NCBI GenBank assembly: GCA_015257665.1
Contig: JABZJS010000007.1
Coordinates: forward strand, 1 to 43,859
DNA: 43,859 bases
DNA from: Nanosynbacter sp.
GTDB lineage: Bacteria; Patescibacteriota; Saccharimonadia; Saccharimonadales; Saccharimonadaceae
Reading direction: 5' to 3'
Of the stretch, positions 8,824-17,923 are shown in pieces. The translations under genes were made by a program, and so were the position numbers. Each line of letters starts with the position of its first letter. Positions within the stretch are counted from its first letter, which is position 1. The notes beneath the pieces are model-generated. The model did not search any database, was not told where the DNA came from, and saw only the letters and a list, made by a program, of their open reading frames with translations.

Positions 8824-11793
8824 ATGCCTACCCCCATCCCCTCCCAGCAAAAACCCGATCTCGACCGGCATAATCCGGGGAATACGCATTGGAGCAACGA
8901 CACCTTCGCTGGTCGGAATAATCACGCTGGCAGTGGTGATCATAGCCAATCTAGCACCGCCCAAGACCTCCAGTCGCGCGAGAATAGCGGGAGTGGCTCA
9001 TCCGCCCATAATAACGCCAACAGTACTGGTACAACTGACAGCGACTATGCTAACTCCGTCCGAGGCCAAGAAGGCGCGCCAGGAAGTAACTGGAGCGATA
9101 ATAACTGGTTCAATAAGGTAGTCCCGCCAGACAGTAAACTCTCTGAACCCAAATCTCGTTTTGCCAAGGCGCGGAGTGCTATCTTCTCTAAGAAGGGCGG
9201 GCCAATGGGTATCCTTGGCGCTATTTTGCTTGGTGGTGGCTCAATGCTCTCATTTTTTGGTGGGCCAAGCCTACTTTTGCTTCATATCAAAGAAAATCTC
9301 ACCAACCACTGGAATTCACAAAATACCAGCTTCGAACGACGCGCTAATAAGGTGATGTTCAAGCGCATCCAAAACACTGCAACCGATGGCCTTTGTTCGG
9401 TTGTGAATGTACGATGCCGCTATAATCGTGTTTCGAATCGGCTGCTAAAGCAATTTGAAAAAAATAATGTTGAAGCCCTCGACAAGGAAGGGAATGTCGT
9501 CAAAGCTTCCGATGGGTTTGATGCAAAAAAGTCCACAATCGGTGAAAAAATCGAGAATCTGCGTGTCACCTACCCTAATGGCACCCAGGAAACAATTAGC
9601 GCCAAAGATTTTAAAAAATTATATTATGAGAAGCCTGAGCTCAGAGCAATTATGCACCGCGCATATGCACCGCGTTGGGTCGCTTTCTTCGATAAAGTGT
9701 TTAACAATGGCGTCATAAAAAAATTCTCTCTTACCAAGAAAAACAAGCTCGCTGGTGCCAAAAGCGAGAAAGAAGTCCGCGAAAGCATCGACAAAAATAC
9801 CAAAGGCCAAGAAATGAAAGGCAAATATGAAGCCAAGGAAAATGACGATGAAGGCAAAGAAAAGGTTACTGAAGATACCGATGTTGGCAAAGCCGCTAAA
9901 GAAGCAGTAGGTGAAGGAACTGAAGGAGCAACAAAATCTGTTACTAAGGAAGCAGCTGCCAATATTATCAAAAACGGTGTCGGCAAAACTGGTAATATTG
10001 TCGCTATGATTGCTGGTGGCCTCTGTATGGTGCAAGATGGTGCTAAGTCCATCAGTAAGACGATTCGCCTCATTCAAATGACGCAGGTCATTAGCTATGC
10101 CATGATGTTCTTTACGATGGCAGATAATATTAAAGCTGGCTCAACAGATTATATAGCCGTTGCTGTACTTGGGACGATTCTGACTACTGTACTCGTCAAC
10201 AAAGCTGGCAATGTAACCAAAAAAGCCGCAACCGACGGAATGGGTCTCAAGTACGGCTTACTAAAAGAAATAGCCCCAACTGGTACCTCCAACTGGACGG
10301 AATATGTCCCTGGCGGAGGGTGGGCCCGGAAGATGGGTGGCGTTGCCAATGCCCTTGGGGCTAATATTGGTGCGCTGAAAACATCCTGCAAGGTTATCAA
10401 TAGTACTGGTGGTCAGCTTCTCATGAGTGTTGTTGGTGGATGGACAAGTGTCGTCGGTGAGTTAGTCTCAAATTTAGCTGCTCCTGTTATTTCTGCTGTA
10501 CTTGCGCCAATTCTCAGTAAGCTCATAAATTCTATGGCGGGCACCCTCGTGAGTAGCGCTACCGTTGGCGAAGATGCTGGGGATGCTCTAACGAGTGGTG
10601 CAGTAAATATGTTCTCCGAAGCAGCAGCAGCGGGCGGTAACGGCATGCTCAATGTTGACCAAACAATTGCCTACGAACGAGAAACAGCTCATCTCAATCT
10701 TGCCTATGCCGCCGAGCAACGCGTTGAGCGGAGCCCCTTTGACGCAACATCGCCATATACCTTTATGGGAAGTCTCTATAGTTCATTTATTCCATACATG
10801 GGCAGCTTTTCTAATCTTAGTAGTTTTGTTCATAATCTTGTATCGCTCCCTAAGAATATCGTACCGGCCTTCTTTGGCAACAAAGTTAGCGCTAATACCG
10901 AAACAGATCGCATGAAAAAGATTTGGCAAGCGTGCGATGACCCAAATATCCCCAAAGACGTCGCTGCTGGGCCATTTTGCAATATATCGTATGGCGCACT
11001 CAATCTTGATAAAGATCCCGACGAGGTTGCCCAATCTCTCGCTGGGCAATACAACGAAGAAACAGGCGAAGCAACTGGCGGCACGCTCAAAGAATGGCAA
11101 GAGAAGTGCGGCAAAGGTACCGATGGCGAGAATGGTGTCGACACCGCTTATTGCAAGTTTGACTCTGAGGAAAAAGTCAATGCTGCACTCTTCACGATTG
11201 ACCAACGTGTTGTCGACACCATGGACAATGAACCAATCTCTGGTGGAGGTGGTGGAACAAACCAATCTAGCAGTAGCACCCCCAGTGGCTCGGCAGTTGG
11301 TGAGCCAGAATTTAACCAAGCTCAGCCTGCTGCAGAAGGCGGCGATTCTATATCAACGTGGAATGGTCTTAAAAACGGCGAGTTAGCAGAAGGCGACTTG
11401 GTAGCTCTGTCATTTTCATCCGGCGAGAGGATGCATAAACAAGCCGCCGCCGCTATGGAAGAAATGAACAAAGCATACAAAGCAGAAACTGGTGCTGATT
11501 TCGGCATTAATGAGGCATATCGAGACTGCCAACGACAAATTGCATACGCAACACCAGGTGATCCATTATACCAAGGTGGTCTAGCCAAGCCAGCGCCACC
11601 TTGTAGCTCCAATCATGGCTGGGGGCTTGCAGCAGATATCAGCGTGGGAGACTTTGGTTCTTCTACTTACAATTGGCTTAAAGCTAACGCTCATAAGTAT
11701 GGCTATGTCCACCCTGAATGGGCAGAACCAAATGGTAGCAAACCAGAGGCATGGCACTGGGAATATGCTCGACGTATTGGAGGGTCATCATGA
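8824..11793 (+). CDS. Polytopic T4SS-operon protein with C-terminal M15/VanY peptidase
   Basis: A 989-aa protein starting 6 nt after the ATPase stop. The N-terminus (1-110) is hydrophilic, Ser/Asn/Gly rich. A glycine-rich hydrophobic segment near 128-155 and further hydrophobic stretches near 385-465 and 520-590 indicate several membrane passes. A Gly/Ser linker (about 805-825) leads to an M15-type peptidase (about 850-989). It keeps the S-x-H-x(6)-D metal motif (NHGWGLAADIS, near 929-940) and the WHWE motif near 977-980, as in D,D-carboxypeptidase VanY and endolysins. It should cleave peptidoglycan stem peptides outside the membrane. Hydrolases tethered to a T4SS usually open the wall for the machine; cutting a host wall is an alternative. 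Its TGA overlaps the next ATG (ATGA). Confidence 0.8.
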   Translation: MPTPIPSQQKPDLDRHNPGNTHWSNDTFAGRNNHAGSGDHSQSSTAQDLQSRENSGSGSSAHNNANSTGTTDSDYANSVRGQEGAPGSNWSDNNWFNKVVPPDSKLSEPKSRFAKARSAIFSKKGGPMGILGAILLGGGSMLSFFGGPSLLLLHIKENLTNHWNSQNTSFERRANKVMFKRIQNTATDGLCSVVNVRCRYNRVSNRLLKQFEKNNVEALDKEGNVVKASDGFDAKKSTIGEKIENLRVTYPNGTQETISAKDFKKLYYEKPELRAIMHRAYAPRWVAFFDKVFNNGVIKKFSLTKKNKLAGAKSEKEVRESIDKNTKGQEMKGKYEAKENDDEGKEKVTEDTDVGKAAKEAVGEGTEGATKSVTKEAAANIIKNGVGKTGNIVAMIAGGLCMVQDGAKSISKTIRLIQMTQVISYAMMFFTMADNIKAGSTDYIAVAVLGTILTTVLVNKAGNVTKKAATDGMGLKYGLLKEIAPTGTSNWTEYVPGGGWARKMGGVANALGANIGALKTSCKVINSTGGQLLMSVVGGWTSVVGELVSNLAAPVISAVLAPILSKLINSMAGTLVSSATVGEDAGDALTSGAVNMFSEAAAAGGNGMLNVDQTIAYERETAHLNLAYAAEQRVERSPFDATSPYTFMGSLYSSFIPYMGSFSNLSSFVHNLVSLPKNIVPAFFGNKVSANTETDRMKKIWQACDDPNIPKDVAAGPFCNISYGALNLDKDPDEVAQSLAGQYNEETGEATGGTLKEWQEKCGKGTDGENGVDTAYCKFDSEEKVNAALFTIDQRVVDTMDNEPISGGGGGTNQSSSSTPSGSAVGEPEFNQAQPAAEGGDSISTWNGLKNGELAEGDLVALSFSSGERMHKQAAAAMEEMNKAYKAETGADFGINEAYRDCQRQIAYATPGDPLYQGGLAKPAPPCSSNHGWGLAADISVGDFGSSTYNWLKANAHKYGYVHPEWAEPNGSKPEAWHWEYARRIGGSS

Positions 11794-13157
11794 TCATACG
11801 GTGGACCCATCGGTGCTTATCCTTTCTTTATACCTTTATTACTTGTTGCTGGGTATATATTCGGCAGCGACTGCTTCATTTCTCGTCTCTTTTCTCGCCA
11901 TCGACACAACTCTTTTCTCACTGCACAACTATCTATCGAATAAGCTCTCTTGTTTTTGCGATAGTGTTTTCTCTCGTATCAACTCCTGCTTCAGCTTTAG
12001 ACGCAAGGTTCTTTTCTGGTAACTATATCGAGCATTTCGACCCCGACGCAGCCACCTGCTCTACCAGCTCCACCAGCAGCAGTGATGGCAGTAGCGGGAC
12101 TGCAGCAGAAGATCTCAAAGACTTTGTCCGCAAATACGTCAAGATGGCTGTCGAAACGAACAAAAAGTATGGCACACCATACGAAACAGTCCTTGCCCAG
12201 GGGGTTATTGAATCTGGTTATGGTAAATCTGGTCTTACCGTCAAGGCAAATAACTTCCACGGTATCAAGGCTGGCGGAAATTGGTCGGGCGAGGTAATCG
12301 ATATGGAAACAGAGGAAGAATACTCCTCTGGCCGGACAACAATCGTTGATGGTTTTCGCAAATATCCTACCGTCGAGGCTGGCTGGCTTGGCTATGGCGA
12401 ATTCATCACTAGCAACTCACGCTATAGCGAAGCCCTCAAATACCCCGGCGACCCACGCAAATACCTCCAGGAGATTAAAAATGCTGGCTATGCGACCGAC
12501 AGCCAATATGTCTCGACTGTTACCGAATATATTGATAAGATTGAGCAAATTGTCAAGGAAGAGAACTTGTCTCCGCCTTCATCCCAAATCCAAGTCGAAG
12601 GTGGTAATACCAATGGCACCAACGCCCAAAATGCTTCGGCCGGAGGTTGTACCGCAAATGGTAGTAAGAGTGCCGCCGGTGGATCAATCGTTGAAACAGC
12701 TAAGAGCCTTGCTTGGGAGGACGGACGGCGAGTTGGTAATGGTGGCGAAAAGGAAGAATACCGAAATGCCCGCCAGCAGTATAATCCAGAAGCGGGTGGT
12801 GACTATACAGACTGCGGCAAATACGTTGCAACAGTGATGCGTATGAGTGGAGCAGACCCAAATTACCCACCAGCTGGAACAGTCAATCAGCGGCCTTATG
12901 TCCTCAGTCATCCTGAGAAATACTATACTAAAGAGTCCCCAAGTATGGGGGATCTACAGCCTGGTGATATTCTAGTCTTTAATGGTCATACACTGTTTTA
13001 TTTAGGTGATCTTGGTAATGGGTTTGTCGGTGCACAAGCTTCTCAATACGATCACGTCCCATCTTATATCAAACAAGGAACAATCGAGTGGATGCTTGGA
13101 AACTCGGGTGTTGTATTAGCGAGGACAGTCAATGGAAATACTCAATCAAAAACGTAA
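11790..13157 (+). CDS. Secreted two-domain wall hydrolase: glucosaminidase + NlpC/CHAP-like
   Basis: A 455-aa protein; I chose ATG 11790, which overlaps the preceding TGA by 4 nt, instead of an in-frame upstream ATG inside that gene. The N-terminus is long, with hydrophobic stretches within about residues 8-70 that end in a TPASALDA cleavage-like site, so it is a signal peptide or membrane hairpin. Residues about 100-250 match the glucosaminidase (FlgJ/LytG) family: an IESGYGKSGL motif with the catalytic-type Glu and NNFHGIKAGGNW. The C-terminal domain (about 300-450) has a YTDCGKYVATVMRMSG motif with a Cys and a LQPGDILVFNGHTLFYLG motif with a His, the arrangement of NlpC/P60 or CHAP amidases. 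Such two-headed hydrolases are typical VirB1-like partners of Gram-positive T4SSs (the CwlT type). Confidence 0.85.
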   Translation: MIIRWTHRCLSFLYTFITCCWVYIRQRLLHFSSLFSPSTQLFSHCTTIYRISSLVFAIVFSLVSTPASALDARFFSGNYIEHFDPDAATCSTSSTSSSDGSSGTAAEDLKDFVRKYVKMAVETNKKYGTPYETVLAQGVIESGYGKSGLTVKANNFHGIKAGGNWSGEVIDMETEEEYSSGRTTIVDGFRKYPTVEAGWLGYGEFITSNSRYSEALKYPGDPRKYLQEIKNAGYATDSQYVSTVTEYIDKIEQIVKEENLSPPSSQIQVEGGNTNGTNAQNASAGGCTANGSKSAAGGSIVETAKSLAWEDGRRVGNGGEKEEYRNARQQYNPEAGGDYTDCGKYVATVMRMSGADPNYPPAGTVNQRPYVLSHPEKYYTKESPSMGDLQPGDILVFNGHTLFYLGDLGNGFVGAQASQYDHVPSYIKQGTIEWMLGNSGVVLARTVNGNTQSKT

Positions 13158-13860
13158 CCAAATTATCACACTATTTGCCCTGCTTGCCGTTAGTATGATT
13201 GCCTTTACGATATATCGTTTCGTTGATAATCTCAAATACGACAGCACTATCCTTGTCTATGCCATCCCAGATAACCTTACTGTCTCGTATGATACAATCA
13301 AAAACCAAAAGGTAACAACGCGGGCAAAGCACGCCGTGAAGAGTGGGTCATACACATACATATTCCGAGCCAAAGGGTTTGCCGACCACCAGGTTAAGTT
13401 AGATCTCAAGCAAGGCGAAGAAAAGAAGTTATTCTTTGCCATGAAGCCGCTAACCGAGGAGGCGAAGAGGGAAGCGAAGAGGGAAAGATATAATGATATC
13501 CGCGAAGCAATCGGGGGTCACGAAACAACACAAGGAGGAGCAAAGATATCTCAAGACAGTCCTCTTATTAATAAACTTCCTCGCTACTCGCGTTGGTTTT
13601 ATATTGTTACCTGCAACCCATATCGCACGACCGACCGATCAAATCGGCTTGGTATATGCATTGTCACAACAGACAAGACAAGCCAATCACAGGTTGACCA
13701 AGCGCTCAGCTATCTTAAAAAATACGACAAAGATATTGATAAATACGACATAAAAATCAATGGTAAAATATACCCCACTGCCGAGGAATTAGAAAAGAAG
13801 CGTGCTGTCCCGTGTGGCGGCAACAACCCACCGTGGTGCTATATGTATACTGATATATAA
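13132..13860 (+). CDS. Membrane-anchored protein with PEGA-like domain
   Basis: A 242-aa protein whose ATG lies 26 nt inside the preceding gene. One membrane segment (about 11-28) is followed by an extracellular region. Residues about 37-105 look like a PEGA-type beta domain (short beta strands, an SGSYTYIFRAKGF stretch). A Lys/Arg/Glu-rich helix (about 108-130) comes next, then an unrecognised domain with three C-terminal Cys residues (CGGNNPPWC near 223-231 plus an earlier Cys). PEGA domains occur in surface proteins. The position as the last gene of the T4SS-like operon suggests an envelope component. No function is known. Confidence 0.65.
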   Translation: MEILNQKRNQIITLFALLAVSMIAFTIYRFVDNLKYDSTILVYAIPDNLTVSYDTIKNQKVTTRAKHAVKSGSYTYIFRAKGFADHQVKLDLKQGEEKKLFFAMKPLTEEAKREAKRERYNDIREAIGGHETTQGGAKISQDSPLINKLPRYSRWFYIVTCNPYRTTDRSNRLGICIVTTDKTSQSQVDQALSYLKKYDKDIDKYDIKINGKIYPTAEELEKKRAVPCGGNNPPWCYMYTDI

Positions 13861-13868
13861 AGTGGAGC

Positions 13869-14867
13869 CTACCCCACCGCACTCGTCATCACAATCTGGT
13901 TATCGATGAATTCGCTGAGGAGGCGCTGCTGGCGCTGCTGGTCGAGCTCACCAAAGACATCGTCGAGCAGAATGAGTGGCGCTTGGCCTGTTTGCTGCTG
14001 GATGTAGGCTGCTTCGAGAAATTTGAGGGCAAGCACAATGGTGCGGGTTTCGCCGCGCGATGCAGTCTTGGCGGCCGGATTGCCTCGGAATAGCACCGTG
14101 ATATCATGCCGGTGTGGGCCAACACTCGTCGCGCCAATTGCTTTGTCGTACGCTGTTTTTTGCTCATACTCGGCGAGAAGCTGCTGCGCGGTCATACTGC
14201 GCTCCTCCGAGTAGTGCAGCGCAACGCTATCCGCTACGCCCGCAATACTTTGGTACATAGCACTGCTTTTTGCATTAAGATAACGCAGCACGCGCTGACG
14301 CTTCGTAATGATCGACGCGCCATACTGACTCAAGATAAGATTCCACGAGAAAAGTGCCGCCTCGCTGAGGGTAGGGTCTTTGAGTAATTTATTTCGCTGC
14401 TGCAGTGCTCGGTGGTAGCGACTTAGTTCGTGACTATAGTGTGCATCATATTGCTGGATAAGCGTATCGAGAAAATCACGCCGGCGCTGCGGCGAGCCAG
14501 TGATAATCCGCAATGTGTCTGGCTCAAAAAGGACGATCGGATATTTTTTGCCATAGGGAAGGCGACCATAGGTTGTACCATCGACAATAAAACGCTTGCG
14601 CTTCGTCTCATGTCGACGATCGTACTGGACGCGGTAATGTTGTTCATCCGTCGCAAGATCAATTGTATAACTTTTTTGTTCATGTTGGCAGACTGCTTCA
14701 TCACTACCGCGAAAGGAAGTACCACGCAGCGCAATATGAATCGCCTCAATAAGCGATGTCTTACCAGAGCCATTTGGGCCAGAAATCAGCGTCGTACCTG
14801 GCTCAAGGTTGAGTGTCTTGAGCGTATGGATTCGCACATGCTGCACTGCTAGCCGTGTTATCTTCAT
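13869..14867 (-). CDS. recF: DNA replication and repair protein RecF
   Basis: A 332-aa SMC-like ATPase that acts at DNA gaps with RecO and RecR to load RecA. Walker A (GPNGSGKT, residues 30-37) is near the N-terminus; near the C-terminus come a SRGETRTIVLALK signature and a LILLDDVFGELD Walker B. It is shorter than the usual about 360 residues, ending soon after VMTSAVG. It starts 2 nt after the dnaN stop, so it is transcribed with dnaN. It faces the T4SS-like operon end to end with an 8-nt gap. RecF beside DnaN is the common ancestral order. Confidence 0.95.
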   Translation of the reverse strand: MKITRLAVQHVRIHTLKTLNLEPGTTLISGPNGSGKTSLIEAIHIALRGTSFRGSDEAVCQHEQKSYTIDLATDEQHYRVQYDRRHETKRKRFIVDGTTYGRLPYGKKYPIVLFEPDTLRIITGSPQRRRDFLDTLIQQYDAHYSHELSRYHRALQQRNKLLKDPTLSEAALFSWNLILSQYGASIITKRQRVLRYLNAKSSAMYQSIAGVADSVALHYSEERSMTAQQLLAEYEQKTAYDKAIGATSVGPHRHDITVLFRGNPAAKTASRGETRTIVLALKFLEAAYIQQQTGQAPLILLDDVFGELDQQRQQRLLSEFIDNQIVMTSAVG

Positions 14868-14869
14868 CG

Positions 14870-15970
14870 CTAGCTCTTCAGTGGCATAATAATATGAATA
14901 TAGTTTGGCCCAGGCTGAGCGACTGTTAAGACACAGGGCGAGAGCTTACCACTAAAGCGGAAGGTGATTGTCTCGCCATCAAGAACACCTAATGCATCAC
15001 TAATGTACCTCGAATTGAGCGTAATTTGCCCATCACTCGACACCTCAGCCTCTGCTTCGGAAGTATTTTCGCCCAGCTCGGACGCAACGGAGTGAATCCG
15101 CAATTTCTGCGCCTCATGGTCGGCGGTAAGCGTGACACTGCCACCAGACTCACGCGCAAAGAGCCCTGCCACCTTTACTACGCGCGAGAAATCGCCTGCT
15201 GCAAGCGTCACGTTTGTCTCTGATTGAGCAGGGATGAGCTGCCGATAGTTTGGATAGGTGCCATCAATTAAGCGGCTGGTAATCTCCACTTCCTCTAGCC
15301 GAAAACGCACCTGCGTCTCATCAAAGAGCACCTCCACTTCTTCCGTGCCGTCACTGAGCGAGCGTAGCGCTTCCTGCAAACTGCTCGCTGGCACAATGGC
15401 TGCAATCTGGCTCTGGCTTGCCATCAAACGCCGCTCAGCCAGGCGATAGCCGTCCGTCGCTGCCATATACAGCACACCATCCACTGTATGCCAATACACA
15501 CCAGTCAGGACAGGCCGAGTCGTATCATTACTACACGTCACCAAGGTTTGCGCTGTCGCCTGCTTAAAGTCTGCAGCAGCGATACTATAGCGTACTGATT
15601 GTTCTTCATCAATCGTCGGTAGCTCCGGAAAATCATCTGCTACTACGCCATTAATCGTCGAGGTGTACCCGCCAGACGTTAGTGTCATACGCGTACCATC
15701 GGTCTCAAGCTCGATCGGCCCCTTCGGCAAATTCGCCACAAATTCGCTCACAAGTTTAGCCGGTAGAGTAATTACCCCCGGTGTCTCTACTTTTGCGCCA
15801 ATATAATAGGTAGTGGCAATCTCTAGGTTCGTCGCAGCGAGAAGAAGGCGATTACCTTCGGTGCGGAATAATATATTATTTAAGATCGGCAGGCCAGCTC
15901 GGTTGCTCGCAACTCGCCCGACAACCCCGAGCGCTCGTGCAAGATTTTCTTGTGTGACAGACAGTTTCAT
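14870..15970 (-). CDS. dnaN: DNA polymerase III sliding clamp (beta subunit)
   Basis: A 366-aa protein of the usual length with the three-domain clamp fold: the start MKLSVTQENLARALGVVGRV, a LPILNNILF motif, and the C-terminal YIHIIMPL ending that shapes the protein-binding pocket. It forms a ring on DNA and tethers the replicative polymerase. AAAGGA about 8 nt upstream of ATG 15970 is a clear ribosome site, unlike the many leaderless genes in this window. It lies downstream of dnaA across a DnaA-box-rich gap. Confidence 0.97.
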   Translation of the reverse strand: MKLSVTQENLARALGVVGRVASNRAGLPILNNILFRTEGNRLLLAATNLEIATTYYIGAKVETPGVITLPAKLVSEFVANLPKGPIELETDGTRMTLTSGGYTSTINGVVADDFPELPTIDEEQSVRYSIAAADFKQATAQTLVTCSNDTTRPVLTGVYWHTVDGVLYMAATDGYRLAERRLMASQSQIAAIVPASSLQEALRSLSDGTEEVEVLFDETQVRFRLEEVEITSRLIDGTYPNYRQLIPAQSETNVTLAAGDFSRVVKVAGLFARESGGSVTLTADHEAQKLRIHSVASELGENTSEAEAEVSSDGQITLNSRYISDALGVLDGETITFRFSGKLSPCVLTVAQPGPNYIHIIMPLKS

Positions 15971-16252
15971 ATCTACAATCCTTTCTTTTTATCTGGTTGA
16001 TATAGTAATAGGTGCTGTGGATACTGTGGAAACCATGATGAATAACAGAGGTACGACTTGCTCACTACTTGTGTAAAACGCTGCGATCGCTGGCGTGGAT
16101 AAATCGGGGAGAAGCAGGGGTTATCCACCAGCCAGTAAGGCTTTCGTATGGTGTGCTTTTGATGCTGTGGATGACTGCCCACGAGCTGCCCGTGGGTTAT
16201 ACGTCCAGCTGTGCACGGCTTTTCCACAGGTGTCGTGAAAAAAACACATGGC
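15971..16252. other. dnaA-dnaN spacer with DnaA boxes (part of oriC)
   Basis: This 282-nt gap holds a cluster of DnaA-box-like 9-mers, each within one or two bases of TTATCCACA or its complement: 16016-16024 TGTGGATAC, 16025-16033 TGTGGAAAC, 16094-16102 CGTGGATAA, 16121-16129 TTATCCACC, 16166-16174 TGTGGATGA and 16220-16228 TTTTCCACA. It also carries one copy of the AATAACAGAGGT motif (16041-16052). With the dnaA-rpmH gap it probably forms a bipartite origin. Confidence 0.75.
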
Positions 16253-17635
16253 TTAGGCATAGAGCTTATCCCGGATGTCAGCGACCTGCTCACGGATGAG
16301 ATAGTCGAGCTTGATGGATTTTTCGATTTTTTCGACCGAATGGATGGCAGTAGTGTGGTCTTTGCGGCCCAGCTCATTGGCAATTTGTGGAAAGCTCATG
16401 TGGAGCTCGCTGCGCAGTAAGTACATGGCAATTTGTCGCGGCACGACGATATGCTTAGCTCGCTTAGCACCACAGATTTCTTTGCTATCGATCTGGAAAT
16501 GGCGGGCAGTCTTGTCAATAATCTGCTTAGCAGTAAGGTGCTGGGGACGACTACGCCGGACGTTACCAAGCAAACCCTCCGCTGTCATTACGTCAGGAGC
16601 GACGCCACGCATCTCGGCATAAGCAAGAAGTTGATTAAGCGCGCCCTCGAGTTCGCGGATATTTGTCTTGACGTTCTTAGCAAGGTATTCCACGGTGTCG
16701 CGCTCAAGTGTCACGCCAGCGAAGCTCGCTTTGGTCTCGACAATCGCGCAGCGCGTCTCAAAGTCGGGCATCTGGATATCGATCGCCATTCCCCATTCAA
16801 AGCGACTACGTAAGCGCTCCGTCAGGGTAGGGATGCTGTGTGGTGGTTTGTCGCTACCGATGATAATCTGCTTATTAGCCTGATGGAGGGCATTGAAGGT
16901 GTGAAAGAACTCCTCTTGAGTTTTCTCGCGCCCGGCAATGAATTGCATATCGTCGACGATAAGTACATCGACATTGCGGTACCGGTCAGAAAAGCCCGCC
17001 TTTTTGAAGCGAATTGACTCGATAAACTCTTTGACAAACGTCTCCGAGCTCAGATAGGCGACTCTTTTACTCGGGTCACGCGCGAGAATTTCATTACCCA
17101 CCGCTTGGATAAGATGTGTCTTACCGAGGCCAACGCCACCGTAGATGAAGAGGGGGTTATACTTCGTGCCAGGGCTATTTGCGACTGCTTGGCAGGCGGT
17201 GTAGGCGAGGTCATTACTCGAGCCAACGATGAAATTCTGGAAGGTATAGCGCGCATTGAGGCTTGTCGCTGGTGTCGGAGAACTAGAGTGCGAGGGGGTG
17301 GTTGGCTTGCTAATGAGTGCTGCTGCTCGCTCCTCGACGCGGTTGGTTGGCTGACCAGTCGTTTCGCGGCTAATAACAGTACGTTTTTTGCTGTGTTTGT
17401 TTACCACATAGGCGATGCGCGACACCTCAATACCACTGCTCTGCAGCGCTTCTTTGACGATGCTATCGTAGCGCACCTCAAACTGGCGAATCGCAAAAAC
17501 ATTCACCACGCCAATAGTGATCACCCCGTCTTTGTTGCTGAGCATCTCGGTATTGGCAAACCACGTCGAAAAGATACCGCTTGGTATCGACACTTCAATC
17601 TCACCCAAAACACTCTTCCACAAACTGTGGTACAC
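16253..17635 (-). CDS. dnaA: Chromosomal replication initiator DnaA
   Basis: A 460-aa AAA+ initiator that binds DnaA boxes and melts the origin. Domain I spans about 1-80 (starting with YHSLWKSVL), then a Ser/Thr/Pro linker (about 90-125) and the AAA+ domain with Walker A GGVGLGKTH (166-174) and Walker B LIVDDM (225-230). Domain IV near the C-terminus carries the DNA-binding signature with GRKDHTTAIHS. The start is GTG 17635; a stop codon lies two codons upstream in frame, so no longer form is possible. AAGGAG (17653-17648) lies 12 nt before the GTG, rather far. A TATACT at 17683-17678 could be its -10 element. Confidence 0.97.
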   Translation of the reverse strand: MYHSLWKSVLGEIEVSIPSGIFSTWFANTEMLSNKDGVITIGVVNVFAIRQFEVRYDSIVKEALQSSGIEVSRIAYVVNKHSKKRTVISRETTGQPTNRVEERAAALISKPTTPSHSSSPTPATSLNARYTFQNFIVGSSNDLAYTACQAVANSPGTKYNPLFIYGGVGLGKTHLIQAVGNEILARDPSKRVAYLSSETFVKEFIESIRFKKAGFSDRYRNVDVLIVDDMQFIAGREKTQEEFFHTFNALHQANKQIIIGSDKPPHSIPTLTERLRSRFEWGMAIDIQMPDFETRCAIVETKASFAGVTLERDTVEYLAKNVKTNIRELEGALNQLLAYAEMRGVAPDVMTAEGLLGNVRRSRPQHLTAKQIIDKTARHFQIDSKEICGAKRAKHIVVPRQIAMYLLRSELHMSFPQIANELGRKDHTTAIHSVEKIEKSIKLDYLIREQVADIRDKLYA

Positions 17636-17923
17636 TAGCTTTTACTACTCCTTATTTGCTATACAATGACTCTTTTTAGTATAGGAAAAAACCGACTTTT
17701 CCACAACCGTGAGAAATACAACAGCGGGGTGAAAGCGAGAAGAGTAACAGGGGTGCAGTTTTTCCACAAAAACACACTACCTCTGTTAAAGTGTGGATAA
17801 CTCACGAACAAATGTGGATAAACAATTTGGCTATGCTTACCACGAAGGCTGATAGGAACAAAAAATCCACTAAAAAGGTGAAAAGTTGAAAGATATCGGG
17901 CAATCGCGTATAATAGCAATGAT
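17636..17923. other. dnaA-rpmH spacer, core oriC candidate
   Basis: A 288-nt AT-rich gap between divergent dnaA and rpmH. It contains two perfect DnaA boxes in the same orientation, TGTGGATAA at 17792-17800 and 17813-17821, exactly 21 bp apart (two helical turns), and two TTTTCCACA boxes at 17697-17705 and 17760-17768. AT-rich stretches flank them. It also carries one TAACAGAGGT motif (minus strand, 17779-17788). The gene order around it is the classic bacterial origin order. Confidence 0.85.
17886..17914 (+). promoter_or_regulatory. Sigma-70-type rpmH promoter, near-leaderless
   Basis: -35 TTGAAA (17886-17891), a 17-nt spacer, and a perfect -10 TATAAT (17909-17914). The expected transcription start (about 17921) is only about 3 nt before ATG 17924, so the rpmH mRNA should have almost no leader. 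Confidence 0.85.

Noticed and set aside
9619..10077. Two overlapping 150-aa minus-strand frames inside the 989-aa gene
   Set aside because: Low-complexity Phe/Ser-rich translations of Lys/Glu-rich coding DNA read backwards; typical shadow frames.
11615..12022. 135-aa plus-strand frame across the 989-aa/hydrolase gene junction
   Set aside because: It overlaps the conserved end of the M15 peptidase and the signal region of the hydrolase in another frame; the ATGA overlap explains the junction better.
13862..13877. Short GC inverted repeat between the T4SS operon and recF as a bidirectional terminator
   Set aside because: Only about four paired bases and no T-run on either side.
17105..17638. 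177-aa plus-strand frame opposite dnaA
   Set aside because: Antisense to the conserved dnaA AAA+ domain and without recognisable features.
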